This document shows positions 27,244-34,976 of a DNA stretch of 64,000 bases, piece by piece. This DNA is from Stigonema ocellatum SAG 48.90 = DSM 106950. Lineage in GTDB: Bacteria; Cyanobacteriota; Cyanobacteriia; Cyanobacteriales; Nostocaceae. The notes below the pieces were generated by a model. The model saw only the letters and a list, made by a program, of their open reading frames with translations, was not told the origin of the DNA and ran no database searches. Both the position numbers and the translations under genes were made by a program. Each line of letters opens with the position of its first letter. The stretch's first letter is position 1. Where the stretch lies: contig JADQBA010000015.1 of NCBI GenBank assembly GCA_016903675.1, positions 42,947 to 106,946 on the forward strand. Reading direction: 5' to 3'.

Positions 27244-27537
27244 ATCCACCCTGAGGGTTGGTGCTATCTTGTGAGCATCGGTAATAAAGCAGTCTAGCCC
27301 TGATGAACTGTCAGCGATCGCTGCCGACAGTTCTAAGGGATTAGATTGATTATATTCAGCGACGTCAATGTTTGGTGGTTTGGGGACATGACTTCCCGGC
27401 TTTGGCGGGGTACAATAATTCGGCGAATCGGATGAGAGTGGTGAGGCTTGCGCTGGTGCCGGTATCCCCCAGATCACAGCAACTCCTACCACAAAAATAC
27501 TCCAAGCAATCAAACAGAGTTGTCTTAGTTTTCTCAT
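27163..27537 (-). CDS. Small secreted hypothetical protein
   Basis: The 124-residue protein has a clear signal peptide (LCLIAWSIFVVGVAVIWGIPAPAQA) and a short mature part with two Cys residues (NYCTPPKPG and GLDCFITDAH) that could form a disulfide. No family recognised. Its last 27 codons overlap the convergent oxygenase gene, so the C-terminal end is uncertain. Confidence 0.6.
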   Translation of the reverse strand: MRKLRQLCLIAWSIFVVGVAVIWGIPAPAQASPLSSDSPNYCTPPKPGSHVPKPPNIDVAEYNQSNPLELSAAIADSSSGLDCFITDAHKIAPTLRVDLGGQINMRLTNELQNLGDFLLSFSTK

Positions 27538-27626
27538 AAATTCCCTCCTATGAGTTTATTTTTTACCTCCACTTAAAAGAGTATTTTCTGGAGTTAAGGG
27601 AATACATTACAAAATATTACTGTTCA

Positions 27627-27728
27627 TACCAATTCTCTAAAATCTGGCAACAGATTCAGACCAGAAAACCCTGCTGAAACCTGAATTCATTAATTACGAA
27701 TTACGAATTACGAATTACGAATTAATAT
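27627..27728. repeat. 100-bp dispersed repeat ending in ATTACGA heptamers (copy 1)
   Basis: It begins ATACCAATTCTCTAAAATCT and ends in TTAATTACGAATTACGAATT heptamers. The same element lies at 52185-52278. It supplies the last codons and stop of the MFS gene (INS then TAA on the minus strand). Confidence 0.8.
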
Positions 27729-28881
27729 AACGCGTCGGTACAAACAGCAGTATACCTGCTATGACTGTGACACCAGCAGCTGCATAAAAAACTCCTTCCA
27801 TACCACCAAAAGCTACCACTGGTCCTAACAGAATTGGGGACAAAAATTGACCCAAAAAACTAACGCCAGTGCCAGCAGCTAAGACGCTAGATCCTAGTTC
27901 TTTAGGGGAGAGACGGGCTAAACTGTCATAGAGGTTGGGCAGTGTAATCCCGAATCCGACGCCGAAGAGGATAGCGGTGAGTAAGATCCAGCCGATGTCC
28001 TTTAGGAAGGGGATGGTTACCAAGGTAACTGCCATGAGGGCAAATCCCACAGCAATGGCTTTAGCAGTGCCTAAGGATTGGGCTAGGTATCTGGAACCTA
28101 TGGCTGAAACGAGGGCGGCACCAATGGCACGAGATGCCAAGACAATGCCGTTGAGAACAGATCCAGCTCCAATGGTTTGTTTTAGGTAGAGAGGGGCGTA
28201 GATGACCACGGCATACATGGCTACGGAGTTTAAGCCAATGATGAGCAATAGCAGCCAGATTTGGGAATGCCGTAACATTTGACCTATCTGTTTGTTGGTA
28301 GTGGTGGGAGTGGATGGTGGCTGTTTTGGCTGCTTTGGATTGAGAACTAAGTTTGCAAGCAGTGCCAGAGGCAGTCCCAGCCCATACAATAAGAAAGCAA
28401 ATCGCCAATTAATGGCTCCAACCAAGCCTCCCAAAAGCGGGAAAGCGATGCCGGTGATGGTCAGGGCACTGGTAGCATAGCCTAGTGCTTGCGATCGCGC
28501 CTTGCCTTCATACATACTTCCTAGCAAGCCTAGACTCGCTGCTGCAATGCCGCCGCTGGCAGCGCCCAACAACGCCCGCGACACTAACAGCGGTTCCAAA
28601 CTGTTCATCAAGGCTCCTGCCATGCCAAACAGCGCAAACAGGATCAGCGAGGGAATGAGCACGCGTAAGCGACCAATCCGGTCTGCTAAAATACCTAACG
28701 GGGGGCTTGTGAGGGCAATTGTTAAGCAATGCAAGCTCACTAGGTTGCCTGCAAATCTTGGATCGAGATGGAGTTGTTGCACCATCTCAGGCAAAATGGG
28801 AGCAACGACACCCCCTGCCATTGTGGTGAGGGAACCTGCCGCGAGCAACACTAACAATCTCGAATCACTCAACATAAGCAA
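27715..28881 (-). CDS. Major facilitator superfamily transporter
   Basis: The 388-residue protein has about 12 hydrophobic helices and the MFS loop motif GILADRIGRLRVL between helices 2 and 3. The second half has the related SAIGSRYLAQSLG. The drug/H+ antiporter (12-helix) group is the closest impression. Substrate unknown; its place among lipid genes could mean lipid or precursor efflux. The gene is divergent from the Rieske oxygenase gene. Confidence 0.88.
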   Translation of the reverse strand: MLMLSDSRLLVLLAAGSLTTMAGGVVAPILPEMVQQLHLDPRFAGNLVSLHCLTIALTSPPLGILADRIGRLRVLIPSLILFALFGMAGALMNSLEPLLVSRALLGAASGGIAAASLGLLGSMYEGKARSQALGYATSALTITGIAFPLLGGLVGAINWRFAFLLYGLGLPLALLANLVLNPKQPKQPPSTPTTTNKQIGQMLRHSQIWLLLLIIGLNSVAMYAVVIYAPLYLKQTIGAGSVLNGIVLASRAIGAALVSAIGSRYLAQSLGTAKAIAVGFALMAVTLVTIPFLKDIGWILLTAILFGVGFGITLPNLYDSLARLSPKELGSSVLAAGTGVSFLGQFLSPILLGPVVAFGGMEGVFYAAAGVTVIAGILLFVPTRYINS

Positions 28882-29046
28882 GAAATGTGAAATGTTTAGT
28901 AACTATACAGTAGGCGGAGTAATGGGGATTAGGGGTGTGGGGGTGTAGGCAATATTTTCATACTGTCAATCAGCAACGCCAAAAGTTGATTGACTTATGG
29001 GACACTAAGAAACTAAATACCAAAATAGGCACAGAGGCACAATCAC

Positions 29047-30144
29047 ATGGAACTGGCTACGACCCTAACCAGCCAGACAGTTCAAAATGTTGTCCGACAG
29101 GTGGGCATTAACGCCAATTACTGGTACGCAGTTGGTTGGGCAACCCGACTGAAGCCTGGTAGCATAATGCCTGTAATAATTTGGCAGCAAGCTATTGCTG
29201 TTTACCGCGATGAGAGTGGTCAACTACATGCCTTAGAGGATGTATGTCCTCACAAAGGCGTAGCGCTGCACTTGGGCAAAGTACAAGGCTGTAACTTGGC
29301 TTGTGCTTATCATGGCTGGGAATTTAACCCTCAAGGGAATTGTGTGGGTATTCCTTACCTTCCAAAAGAACAAAAACTTCCCCGCGCCCAAACTCGCTGT
29401 TATCCAATTCAGGAAAAATATAATCTGATCTGGGTCTTCCCTGGAGACCCTAGTTTAGCTGCAAATAGCGAACCACCCCATATAGCTGAATTTGACAAAC
29501 CAGGCTGGTTTATGGTTCCTGTTTCCGCCAAGATTCAAGCACATTTTACCATCTGTAATGAAAACTCTATGGACGTCTTCCATGGTTTTCTTCACCAAAA
29601 GTTGCAGGGCTGGTTTGATCCCGTCTTGATTAATTTACGAGAAACTGATACATCAGTATTTACCCAATACAAGGTATCATATAAAGGTCGTATGGCAAAG
29701 TTTTTAGGGTTGAGCGAACGGGCCGACCAGGTAACGACCTTACCTGTCTCCATAGAATATCGCTACCCTCACTTTTACAGTTTTCTTCAGGGAATTTCAA
29801 CTCTCTACCTGATGAGGCTGCCTATTGGACTGACTGAAACTCATTCCATAGCCTTCTTCTTCTTCAAAATCCGCCTTCCTCAATTGATACTTAGACTACT
29901 CCAGCCACTGCTACAATTAATACTCCAGCGCTTTGTGTTGCTCAGATTTCTCGCCCAGGATATCGAAATGGTAGAAAGTGAGCAGCGAACCATAAGCGCG
30001 AATCCACAGCGGCGCTTTGTAGAAATCAACCCAGCTATTATTGCAGTTCAGCGGCTGGCTATTCAGCAGTATGAACAATATATGCAAAAATTTAGTCAAC
30101 AGCAAAACAATCGGAACACAAACTTGGAAAAGTCTATCTCTTAA
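29047..30144 (+). CDS. Rieske non-heme iron oxygenase, membrane-associated type
   Basis: The Rieske [2Fe-2S] motif is CPHKGVAL (Cys67, His69) with CAYHGWEF (Cys86, His89). The mononuclear iron site follows in NENSMDVFHGFLHQK (Asp176, His179, His183). Residues about 272-300 are strongly hydrophobic (LILRLLQPLLQLILQRFVLL), suggesting membrane contact as in PaO-type and sterol-type Rieske enzymes. It is followed after 335 bp by the alpha-oxoamine synthase gene on the same strand. A hydroxylation or desaturation of the lipid product is a plausible role; a chlorophyll-type substrate is an alternative. Confidence 0.88.
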   Translation: MELATTLTSQTVQNVVRQVGINANYWYAVGWATRLKPGSIMPVIIWQQAIAVYRDESGQLHALEDVCPHKGVALHLGKVQGCNLACAYHGWEFNPQGNCVGIPYLPKEQKLPRAQTRCYPIQEKYNLIWVFPGDPSLAANSEPPHIAEFDKPGWFMVPVSAKIQAHFTICNENSMDVFHGFLHQKLQGWFDPVLINLRETDTSVFTQYKVSYKGRMAKFLGLSERADQVTTLPVSIEYRYPHFYSFLQGISTLYLMRLPIGLTETHSIAFFFFKIRLPQLILRLLQPLLQLILQRFVLLRFLAQDIEMVESEQRTISANPQRRFVEINPAIIAVQRLAIQQYEQYMQKFSQQQNNRNTNLEKSIS

Positions 30145-30479
30145 TCTAGGGCTACAATATCAGGTCTAGCTAATCTGATCAAGGCAACTGTATGAGCATT
30201 AACAGCTGTTCTATCCAGGTTGGTACACATTCCTAATGTAGCATTCACTTAGTATAAAGACTCACAAATAATCTTGTTGAATGTATTATTGGACACTATT
30301 AATTCGGATATCATCCAGCGTTTGGTCAGACCTGGATAGCACATACCCAGCTTTTCATGAACTTTAGGGGGAGGTACCAACTCGATGGATAGAATCCCTC
30401 GGGTTGCAACTCCTTGTGAAATTGTAATGTTGAGATCAAAGCAATACGCTATCTAGGAAAAGGTGAGGGGAGTAAATTC
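30145..30479. promoter_or_regulatory. Leader region of the putative ceramide operon
   Basis: This 335-bp gap upstream of the three-gene lipid cassette has no open frame. It should hold the operon promoter, though no convincing -35/-10 pair stands out. AAGGTGAGGGGAG lies about 9 bp upstream of the GTG start and serves as a ribosome binding site. Confidence 0.4.
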
Positions 30480-31757
30480 GTGCAAGTAGTTAAAGAGTAT
30501 GTCCAGCGCTGGTACGAAAGTGGGCTGGATCCCGATGAGTATGTGTGTCATAACAAGCAGGGTAATTTAGTCGAAATTGAAGATGTTGCCACTGGTGAAC
30601 ATCGAACCGTTCTCAGCTTCTGCACAAATGATGTCTTGGGACTCGTTCAGGAAGAAGCTGTGAAGCAAGCTGCCATTAATGCCATTTTGAAATACGGAAC
30701 GTCTAACAGTTCCACCTCCGTCTTGAGTGGTCGTATTGACCTACATCGGCAGCTTGAAGACGAAATTTCTGCTTTTAAGCACCTGCCCTATACGCAGCTA
30801 TTTATGAATGCCTGGATGGCAATGCAAGCCCTGATGGATGCTTTCTGTCACCTGGCAATTCCAGTACCAGGATTTCAGAATACCCGCGAGACGCTAATCC
30901 TCACCGATGTTCTCAATCACGGCTGCATTGTCTCAGCGATTGTTAACGCCGGTACCCGTTCGGGAAAAGTGTTTGGGCATAGTCCCCGTGTCCGTGTCAA
31001 AGCCTACCGACACTGCAATATGGAGGATTTTGCTCGCAAGCTGCGTCGATACGCCTTACCGGATGACCGAATTATGGTAGTTTCCGATGCCGTGTTTTCA
31101 ATGGACGGTGATATCGCTCCCTTGCCGGAAATGCTGGACGTGATGCAAAATTATCCCGGCAGTGTCTTGCTAATGGACGAAGCTCATGCTAGTGGTGCCA
31201 TTGGAGCAACGGGAAGCGGTATCTACGAACATTTTGGTCTTGTGCCGATGCAAGCAGTTGAGCGAGGTATTGTCCCACTGATTATGACGACGTTCTCGAA
31301 GTTCGCTGCCTCAGCAGGTGCGGCTATTAGCAGCCATGTTGAGGAACTTAAACCACTCCTCAATGTCTCTCCCACTTCCATTGGAACCATTTCTTTGCCG
31401 CCACCAAATACTGCTGCTGCCTTGGAGAGTATTCGTCAGGTTCGCAAGTCTCCCGAACGGGTACAAATCCTTCAGGAAAATACTCGCTACATGCGATCGC
31501 GCTTAGCTGAGCATGATTTTGTCGCACTTGGGGAAACCAATGTTTTACCCGTCATTTTACCACCAGAGATTAATCCTAAAGTCTTTGCCAGAAAACTCAT
31601 CCAACAAGGTATGTGGGTCTCTCCCATCTGGTTTATTGCTAAACCCCGCATTCGCATTACAGTTAACGCCCTCCACACCAAAGCCGATATGGACCATCTG
31701 GTTGCCAGGATGGTAGCAACTCGCGACTTGTTGTGTGAATCGACAATTAGTGCTTAG
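30480..31757 (+). CDS. Alpha-oxoamine synthase (serine palmitoyltransferase-like)
   Basis: The 425-residue PLP enzyme (fold type I, class II aminotransferase) has the active-site lysine in TTFSKFAASAGA (Lys274), DEAHASGAIG (Asp233, His236) and the stacking His147 in DVLNHGCI. Family enzymes condense an amino acid with an acyl thioester: serine palmitoyltransferase, BioF, Kbl, HemA. It is divergent from BioF (for example SFCTNDVLGL at the usual SNxYLG position) and carries an insertion near residues 123-135. The GNAT and SDR genes directly downstream match bacterial ceramide synthesis, so an SPT-like role is favoured. GTG start. Confidence 0.85.
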   Translation: MQVVKEYVQRWYESGLDPDEYVCHNKQGNLVEIEDVATGEHRTVLSFCTNDVLGLVQEEAVKQAAINAILKYGTSNSSTSVLSGRIDLHRQLEDEISAFKHLPYTQLFMNAWMAMQALMDAFCHLAIPVPGFQNTRETLILTDVLNHGCIVSAIVNAGTRSGKVFGHSPRVRVKAYRHCNMEDFARKLRRYALPDDRIMVVSDAVFSMDGDIAPLPEMLDVMQNYPGSVLLMDEAHASGAIGATGSGIYEHFGLVPMQAVERGIVPLIMTTFSKFAASAGAAISSHVEELKPLLNVSPTSIGTISLPPPNTAAALESIRQVRKSPERVQILQENTRYMRSRLAEHDFVALGETNVLPVILPPEINPKVFARKLIQQGMWVSPIWFIAKPRIRITVNALHTKADMDHLVARMVATRDLLCESTISA

Positions 31758-31770
31758 GAATTTTGTTGGG

Positions 31771-31827
31771 TTTGTAGTGAGGACTTTAGTCCTCAAAAAT
31801 ACGAGGACTAAAGTCCTCACTACGAAC
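31771..31827. repeat. Long hairpin between the first two cassette genes
   Basis: TTTGTAGTGAGGACTTTAGT pairs with ACTAAAGTCCTCACTACGAA (24-bp stem, 8-nt loop). It lies inside the apparent operon and could attenuate the transcript or protect the upstream mRNA end. Confidence 0.65.
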
Positions 31828-31844
31828 AAATCACTTCACAACAA

Positions 31845-31867
31845 CTACCAATGACCAATGACCAATG
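31845..31867 (+). promoter_or_regulatory. CCAATGA heptamer array carrying the GNAT start codon
   Basis: Three tandem CCAATGA heptamers place three ATG triplets in the three frames; only the last (31865) opens the long GNAT frame. There is no Shine-Dalgarno sequence, so a change in repeat number would shift which ATG is used. Confidence 0.55.
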
Positions 31868-33004
31868 ACCAAAACAATAGAGATCCGAGTTGTTAGCACC
31901 TCGGCTGACAGTGAAATGTTCCTAGACGTTCCAGGGCGAGTCTACGCCAATGACCCCAATTGGGTGCCGCCCCTGCGTAGTGATGTGGCGAAGCAGTTTG
32001 CACCCACCAATCCCTTTTTTCAGTATGGAAAGTTACAACAATTTATTGCCCTATCCCAGGAAGCAAACGGTCCTCAGGCAGTGGGACGGATTGTTGCAGC
32101 AATTAATCACCGATTGATTGAGCGAGAAGGCAAAAATATTGGTTTATTTGGGTTTTTTGAGTGTATTTCAGATTTCGCCACTGCGATCGCCTTACTAGAA
32201 GCAGCCTGTCAATGGCTGCGAGAGCAAGGCATGACCCAAGTTAGGGGTCCCATCGATTTATCTACACACAACAACTGTCTATTTTTAGTCGATGGTTTTG
32301 ACTCACCGCCCATGGTGATGATGCCCTATAACCCATCCTACTACCCAGAATTTATGGAGAGGGATGGCTGGTACAAAGCCAAGGATGCTTACGCTTATGA
32401 TTTCCCTTTAGATAAACCCCTACCACCAGAATTTGAGAAAGCTTATCGGATTGCTTGTAAATCTGGCGTTACCTTCCGTCCACTTAGAACCAAAGGCAAA
32501 GCCTTTGAGGAAGATTGCATCAGTCTCTATCACCTCTTTAACCGTGCCTTTGTCAACAACTGGAGTTCTACACCACGAAGTGAGGCAGAATTTTTAGAAG
32601 AGGCGAGAAGCCTGCAAAGTCTGGTAGACCCAGATGTGTTTCCCATCGCAGAGTATAATGGCGAAATGGTGGGGTTTTTTATGGGTTTACCTGATTACAA
32701 TATCCCGCTGAAACACGTTGGGGGAAAACTCAACTGGCTGGGCATTCTCAAATTTCTTTGGTATCGCCGTCAAATTGACCAAGGACGAGTCTTAGCAATT
32801 TGCTCTTTACCAGAGTATCGCCGAAAAATGGTTCCTTTGGCCGTGATTTATTTGGGTATGCAGGGTGGACAGCAAAAGGGTAAACCCTATAGGCGGGCAG
32901 AACTGTCTTGGGTGTATGAAGATAATTCTTCTTCCCGTAAACTTATTGAAGCCGCAGGTGGCAAAATTTATAAGACATACCGAATTTACGAAAAAGGATT
33001 ATGA
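31865..33004 (+). CDS. Large GNAT-fold acyltransferase (bCerS-like)
   Basis: The 379-residue protein belongs to a long GNAT-type family with the signatures YANDPNWVPPL, GRIVAAINHR, LFGFFECISDF, VRGPIDLSTHNN and MVMMPYNPSYYPE. It is about twice the size of an ordinary N-acetyltransferase. The Caulobacter ceramide synthase bCerS is an acyltransferase of this broad group. The gene stands between an SPT-like synthase and an SDR and overlaps the SDR start by 4 bp (ATGA), so coupling is strong. I infer N-acylation of the long-chain amine with a fatty acyl thioester; assignment rests on family and context. Confidence 0.8.
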   Translation: MTKTIEIRVVSTSADSEMFLDVPGRVYANDPNWVPPLRSDVAKQFAPTNPFFQYGKLQQFIALSQEANGPQAVGRIVAAINHRLIEREGKNIGLFGFFECISDFATAIALLEAACQWLREQGMTQVRGPIDLSTHNNCLFLVDGFDSPPMVMMPYNPSYYPEFMERDGWYKAKDAYAYDFPLDKPLPPEFEKAYRIACKSGVTFRPLRTKGKAFEEDCISLYHLFNRAFVNNWSSTPRSEAEFLEEARSLQSLVDPDVFPIAEYNGEMVGFFMGLPDYNIPLKHVGGKLNWLGILKFLWYRRQIDQGRVLAICSLPEYRRKMVPLAVIYLGMQGGQQKGKPYRRAELSWVYEDNSSSRKLIEAAGGKIYKTYRIYEKGL

Positions 33005-34008
33005 AGGCGTTAGTGACTGGAGCCAATGGATTTACAGGCTCTCACCTGGTGCGAGCTTTGGAAGGGCGTGGCGACTCTGTTGTTGGTCTAGTACGCTCCT
33101 CAAGCAATTTGGCACGTCTTTGTGATTGTCACTTACAATTGGTTTACGGGGACATCACTGACAAGGATACGCTCCGAGCAGGGATGACTGGGGTAGACAC
33201 GGTTTTTCACACAGCAGCCTATGTAGAGCTAGGGCTAGTCAATGAGGCGGAGATGGCGTGGGTGAACGTGGAGGGAACCCTCGCAGTGCTGGAAGTTGCC
33301 CAAGCTCTTGGCGTCTCGAAGGTGGTATATTGCAGCACCATAGGTGTGTTTGGCGACACCAAAGGGCAGGTGGTCAATGAAACATTCCAACGGACACAGA
33401 CTGACTTTTCTTCTGCCTACGATCGCACCAAATACGAAGCCCAACAGCTGGTGAACCAATTTGCTCAGCAAGGTTTGCCAGTAGTCAGCATTCTCCCTTC
33501 TGGAATTTATGGTCCTGATGACCCCCATTTTGGTCCGGTGATCCAGCAATTTCTCAAAGGGCGACTTAAGCTTTGGGCTGGTGGGGAACGCATGACCGGC
33601 ATTGTTCATGTGGATGACTTAGCTGCTGCTATGATTCTGGCTGCTGAAAAAGGTGTTCCCAAAGAACACTATATCATTTCTGCTGGTGAGTTGACCACGC
33701 GGGAAATGTTTGAGGTTCTTAGTCAGGAAACAAGTATTCCAGTCCCCCGCGAAGTCATCGAACCTGTGGTGAGACTTGTGGGGAACTTACTCGATCCCGT
33801 CGGACGCCTCCTCAAATGGCAGCCTCCTCTCAGCCGGGAGCGGGTTCATTATATCTATGACCGTTGTGTCCGCGTAGACGCAACCAAAGCCCGTCAGGAA
33901 CTCGGTTGGCATCCCCGTTCGGTGTCAGAAACGCTGCGGGATTTAATCGGGAGGGGGAATGGGGAATGGGGAGTGGGGAATGGGGAGTGGGGAGCAACTA
34001 ATAACTAA
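33001..34008 (+). CDS. NAD(P)-dependent extended SDR (epimerase/dehydratase family; CerR-like)
   Basis: The 335-residue protein has the Rossmann motif TGANGFTGSHL at the N-terminus, the catalytic Ser/Tyr/Lys as CSTIGVFG and YDRTKYEAQ, and PSGIYGPDD. It belongs to the dihydroflavonol reductase/HpnA-like extended SDRs. In Caulobacter an SDR of this annotation (CerR) reduces the 3-keto group during ceramide formation. The last 16 residues (GRGNGEWGVGNGEWGATNN) are translated from GGGGAATG/GGGGAGT heptamers and are not part of the fold. The natural end was probably near LRDLIG. Confidence 0.85.
   Translation: MKALVTGANGFTGSHLVRALEGRGDSVVGLVRSSSNLARLCDCHLQLVYGDITDKDTLRAGMTGVDTVFHTAAYVELGLVNEAEMAWVNVEGTLAVLEVAQALGVSKVVYCSTIGVFGDTKGQVVNETFQRTQTDFSSAYDRTKYEAQQLVNQFAQQGLPVVSILPSGIYGPDDPHFGPVIQQFLKGRLKLWAGGERMTGIVHVDDLAAAMILAAEKGVPKEHYIISAGELTTREMFEVLSQETSIPVPREVIEPVVRLVGNLLDPVGRLLKWQPPLSRERVHYIYDRCVRVDATKARQELGWHPRSVSETLRDLIGRGNGEWGVGNGEWGATNN
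33950..34000. repeat. GGGGAGT/GGGAATG heptamer array translated at a gene end
   Basis: Tandem heptamers extend the SDR frame by about 16 codons before a stop at 34006-34008. Confidence 0.8.
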
Positions 34009-34018
34009 CACCTAACCA

Positions 34019-34783
34019 CTAACCATTTTGCTTGAGAACCCCATCTTCTATGTAGGCGACTCGGTCGGCTACATCTATGACCCGAGAGTCGTGGGTGACA
34101 ATCAGTACAGTACAGCCTTGTTCTTTTGCCAGCCTGCGCAGTAAATCAGTGACGATATGCCCACTATGGGAGTCTAGGGCAGCGGTTGGCTCATCTGCTA
34201 GAATTAACGGCGGATTACCTGCTAAAGCGCGGGCGATCGCTACCCTCTGTTTCTGTCCCCCAGACAAATCACTGGGTTTCTGATTTGCGTTATCTCCTAA
34301 TCCGACTTGTTCAAGCAGCACTTGCGCTTGTTGTCGTGCCGATCGCCCGCCAATGCCTTTAATATTTAGCACGACTTCAATATTCTCAGATGCTGTCAGC
34401 GCTGGAAACAGGTTGAACCCTTGAAAAACAAAGCCGATGTTTTGCAGTCGGAAGTGTGCTAGCTTGGGGCGAGACATGGTTGTAATCTCTTGTCCCAGCA
34501 GGTAGACATGTCCAGCCGTCGGCGTCAGCAGTCCCGCTAAAATTGAGAGCAGGGTGGTTTTCCCCGATCCAGACGGTCCCATTAACAGTTGAATATCGCC
34601 TTTTGGGATTTCCCAGTTAACTCCTTTGAGAACTTGGTAGGACTGTCGCCCTGAGTGGAAAGCCATCTCTACCCCTTTGACAAGGATGGCTTTTGTGGCT
34701 GCATTGGTCGAATCTCTTGGGTTAGAGGCAACTTGCTTTCGGGTTTTAGTGAACACAGTTGGGTTAATTTGAATAGGACTCAT
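34019..34783 (-). CDS. ABC transporter ATP-binding protein (MacB/LolD/DevA type)
   Basis: The 254-residue ATPase has Walker A GPSGSGKTTL, the signature LSGGQKQRVAIARAL, Walker B LILADEPTAALD and the switch His in IVTHDSR. This subclass works with FtsX-fold permeases in MacB, LolCDE and the heterocyst glycolipid exporter DevBCA. The permease gene lies 193 bp upstream on the same strand. The first 28 residues are an unusual Thr/Asn-rich extension. The gene is convergent with the ceramide-like cassette, only 10 bp away, which supports a link to lipid export. Confidence 0.9.
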   Translation of the reverse strand: MSPIQINPTVFTKTRKQVASNPRDSTNAATKAILVKGVEMAFHSGRQSYQVLKGVNWEIPKGDIQLLMGPSGSGKTTLLSILAGLLTPTAGHVYLLGQEITTMSRPKLAHFRLQNIGFVFQGFNLFPALTASENIEVVLNIKGIGGRSARQQAQVLLEQVGLGDNANQKPSDLSGGQKQRVAIARALAGNPPLILADEPTAALDSHSGHIVTDLLRRLAKEQGCTVLIVTHDSRVIDVADRVAYIEDGVLKQNG

Positions 34784-34976
34784 TTGTTAAGTTTCTTATT
34801 AAATATGGTTTAAATGTCAAGAAATATAGACTTACTGTGGTAGAAAATATATTATTAGTGTCGGTACTTACATATCTATTTTACAGATATTAAGACTTGA
34901 GTAGGTATAGCCTACGGTATACTCCGTCGGGGTTTCTATTTGGCAATTGAATCAGTTTGTTGTTGAAATGTTCAAG

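Noticed and set aside
30480..31757. Annotation as BioF (biotin synthesis)
   Set aside because: No bioD, bioA or bioC neighbours, divergent active-site loop SFCTNDVLGL, and a GNAT-SDR context that fits ceramide-type synthesis better.
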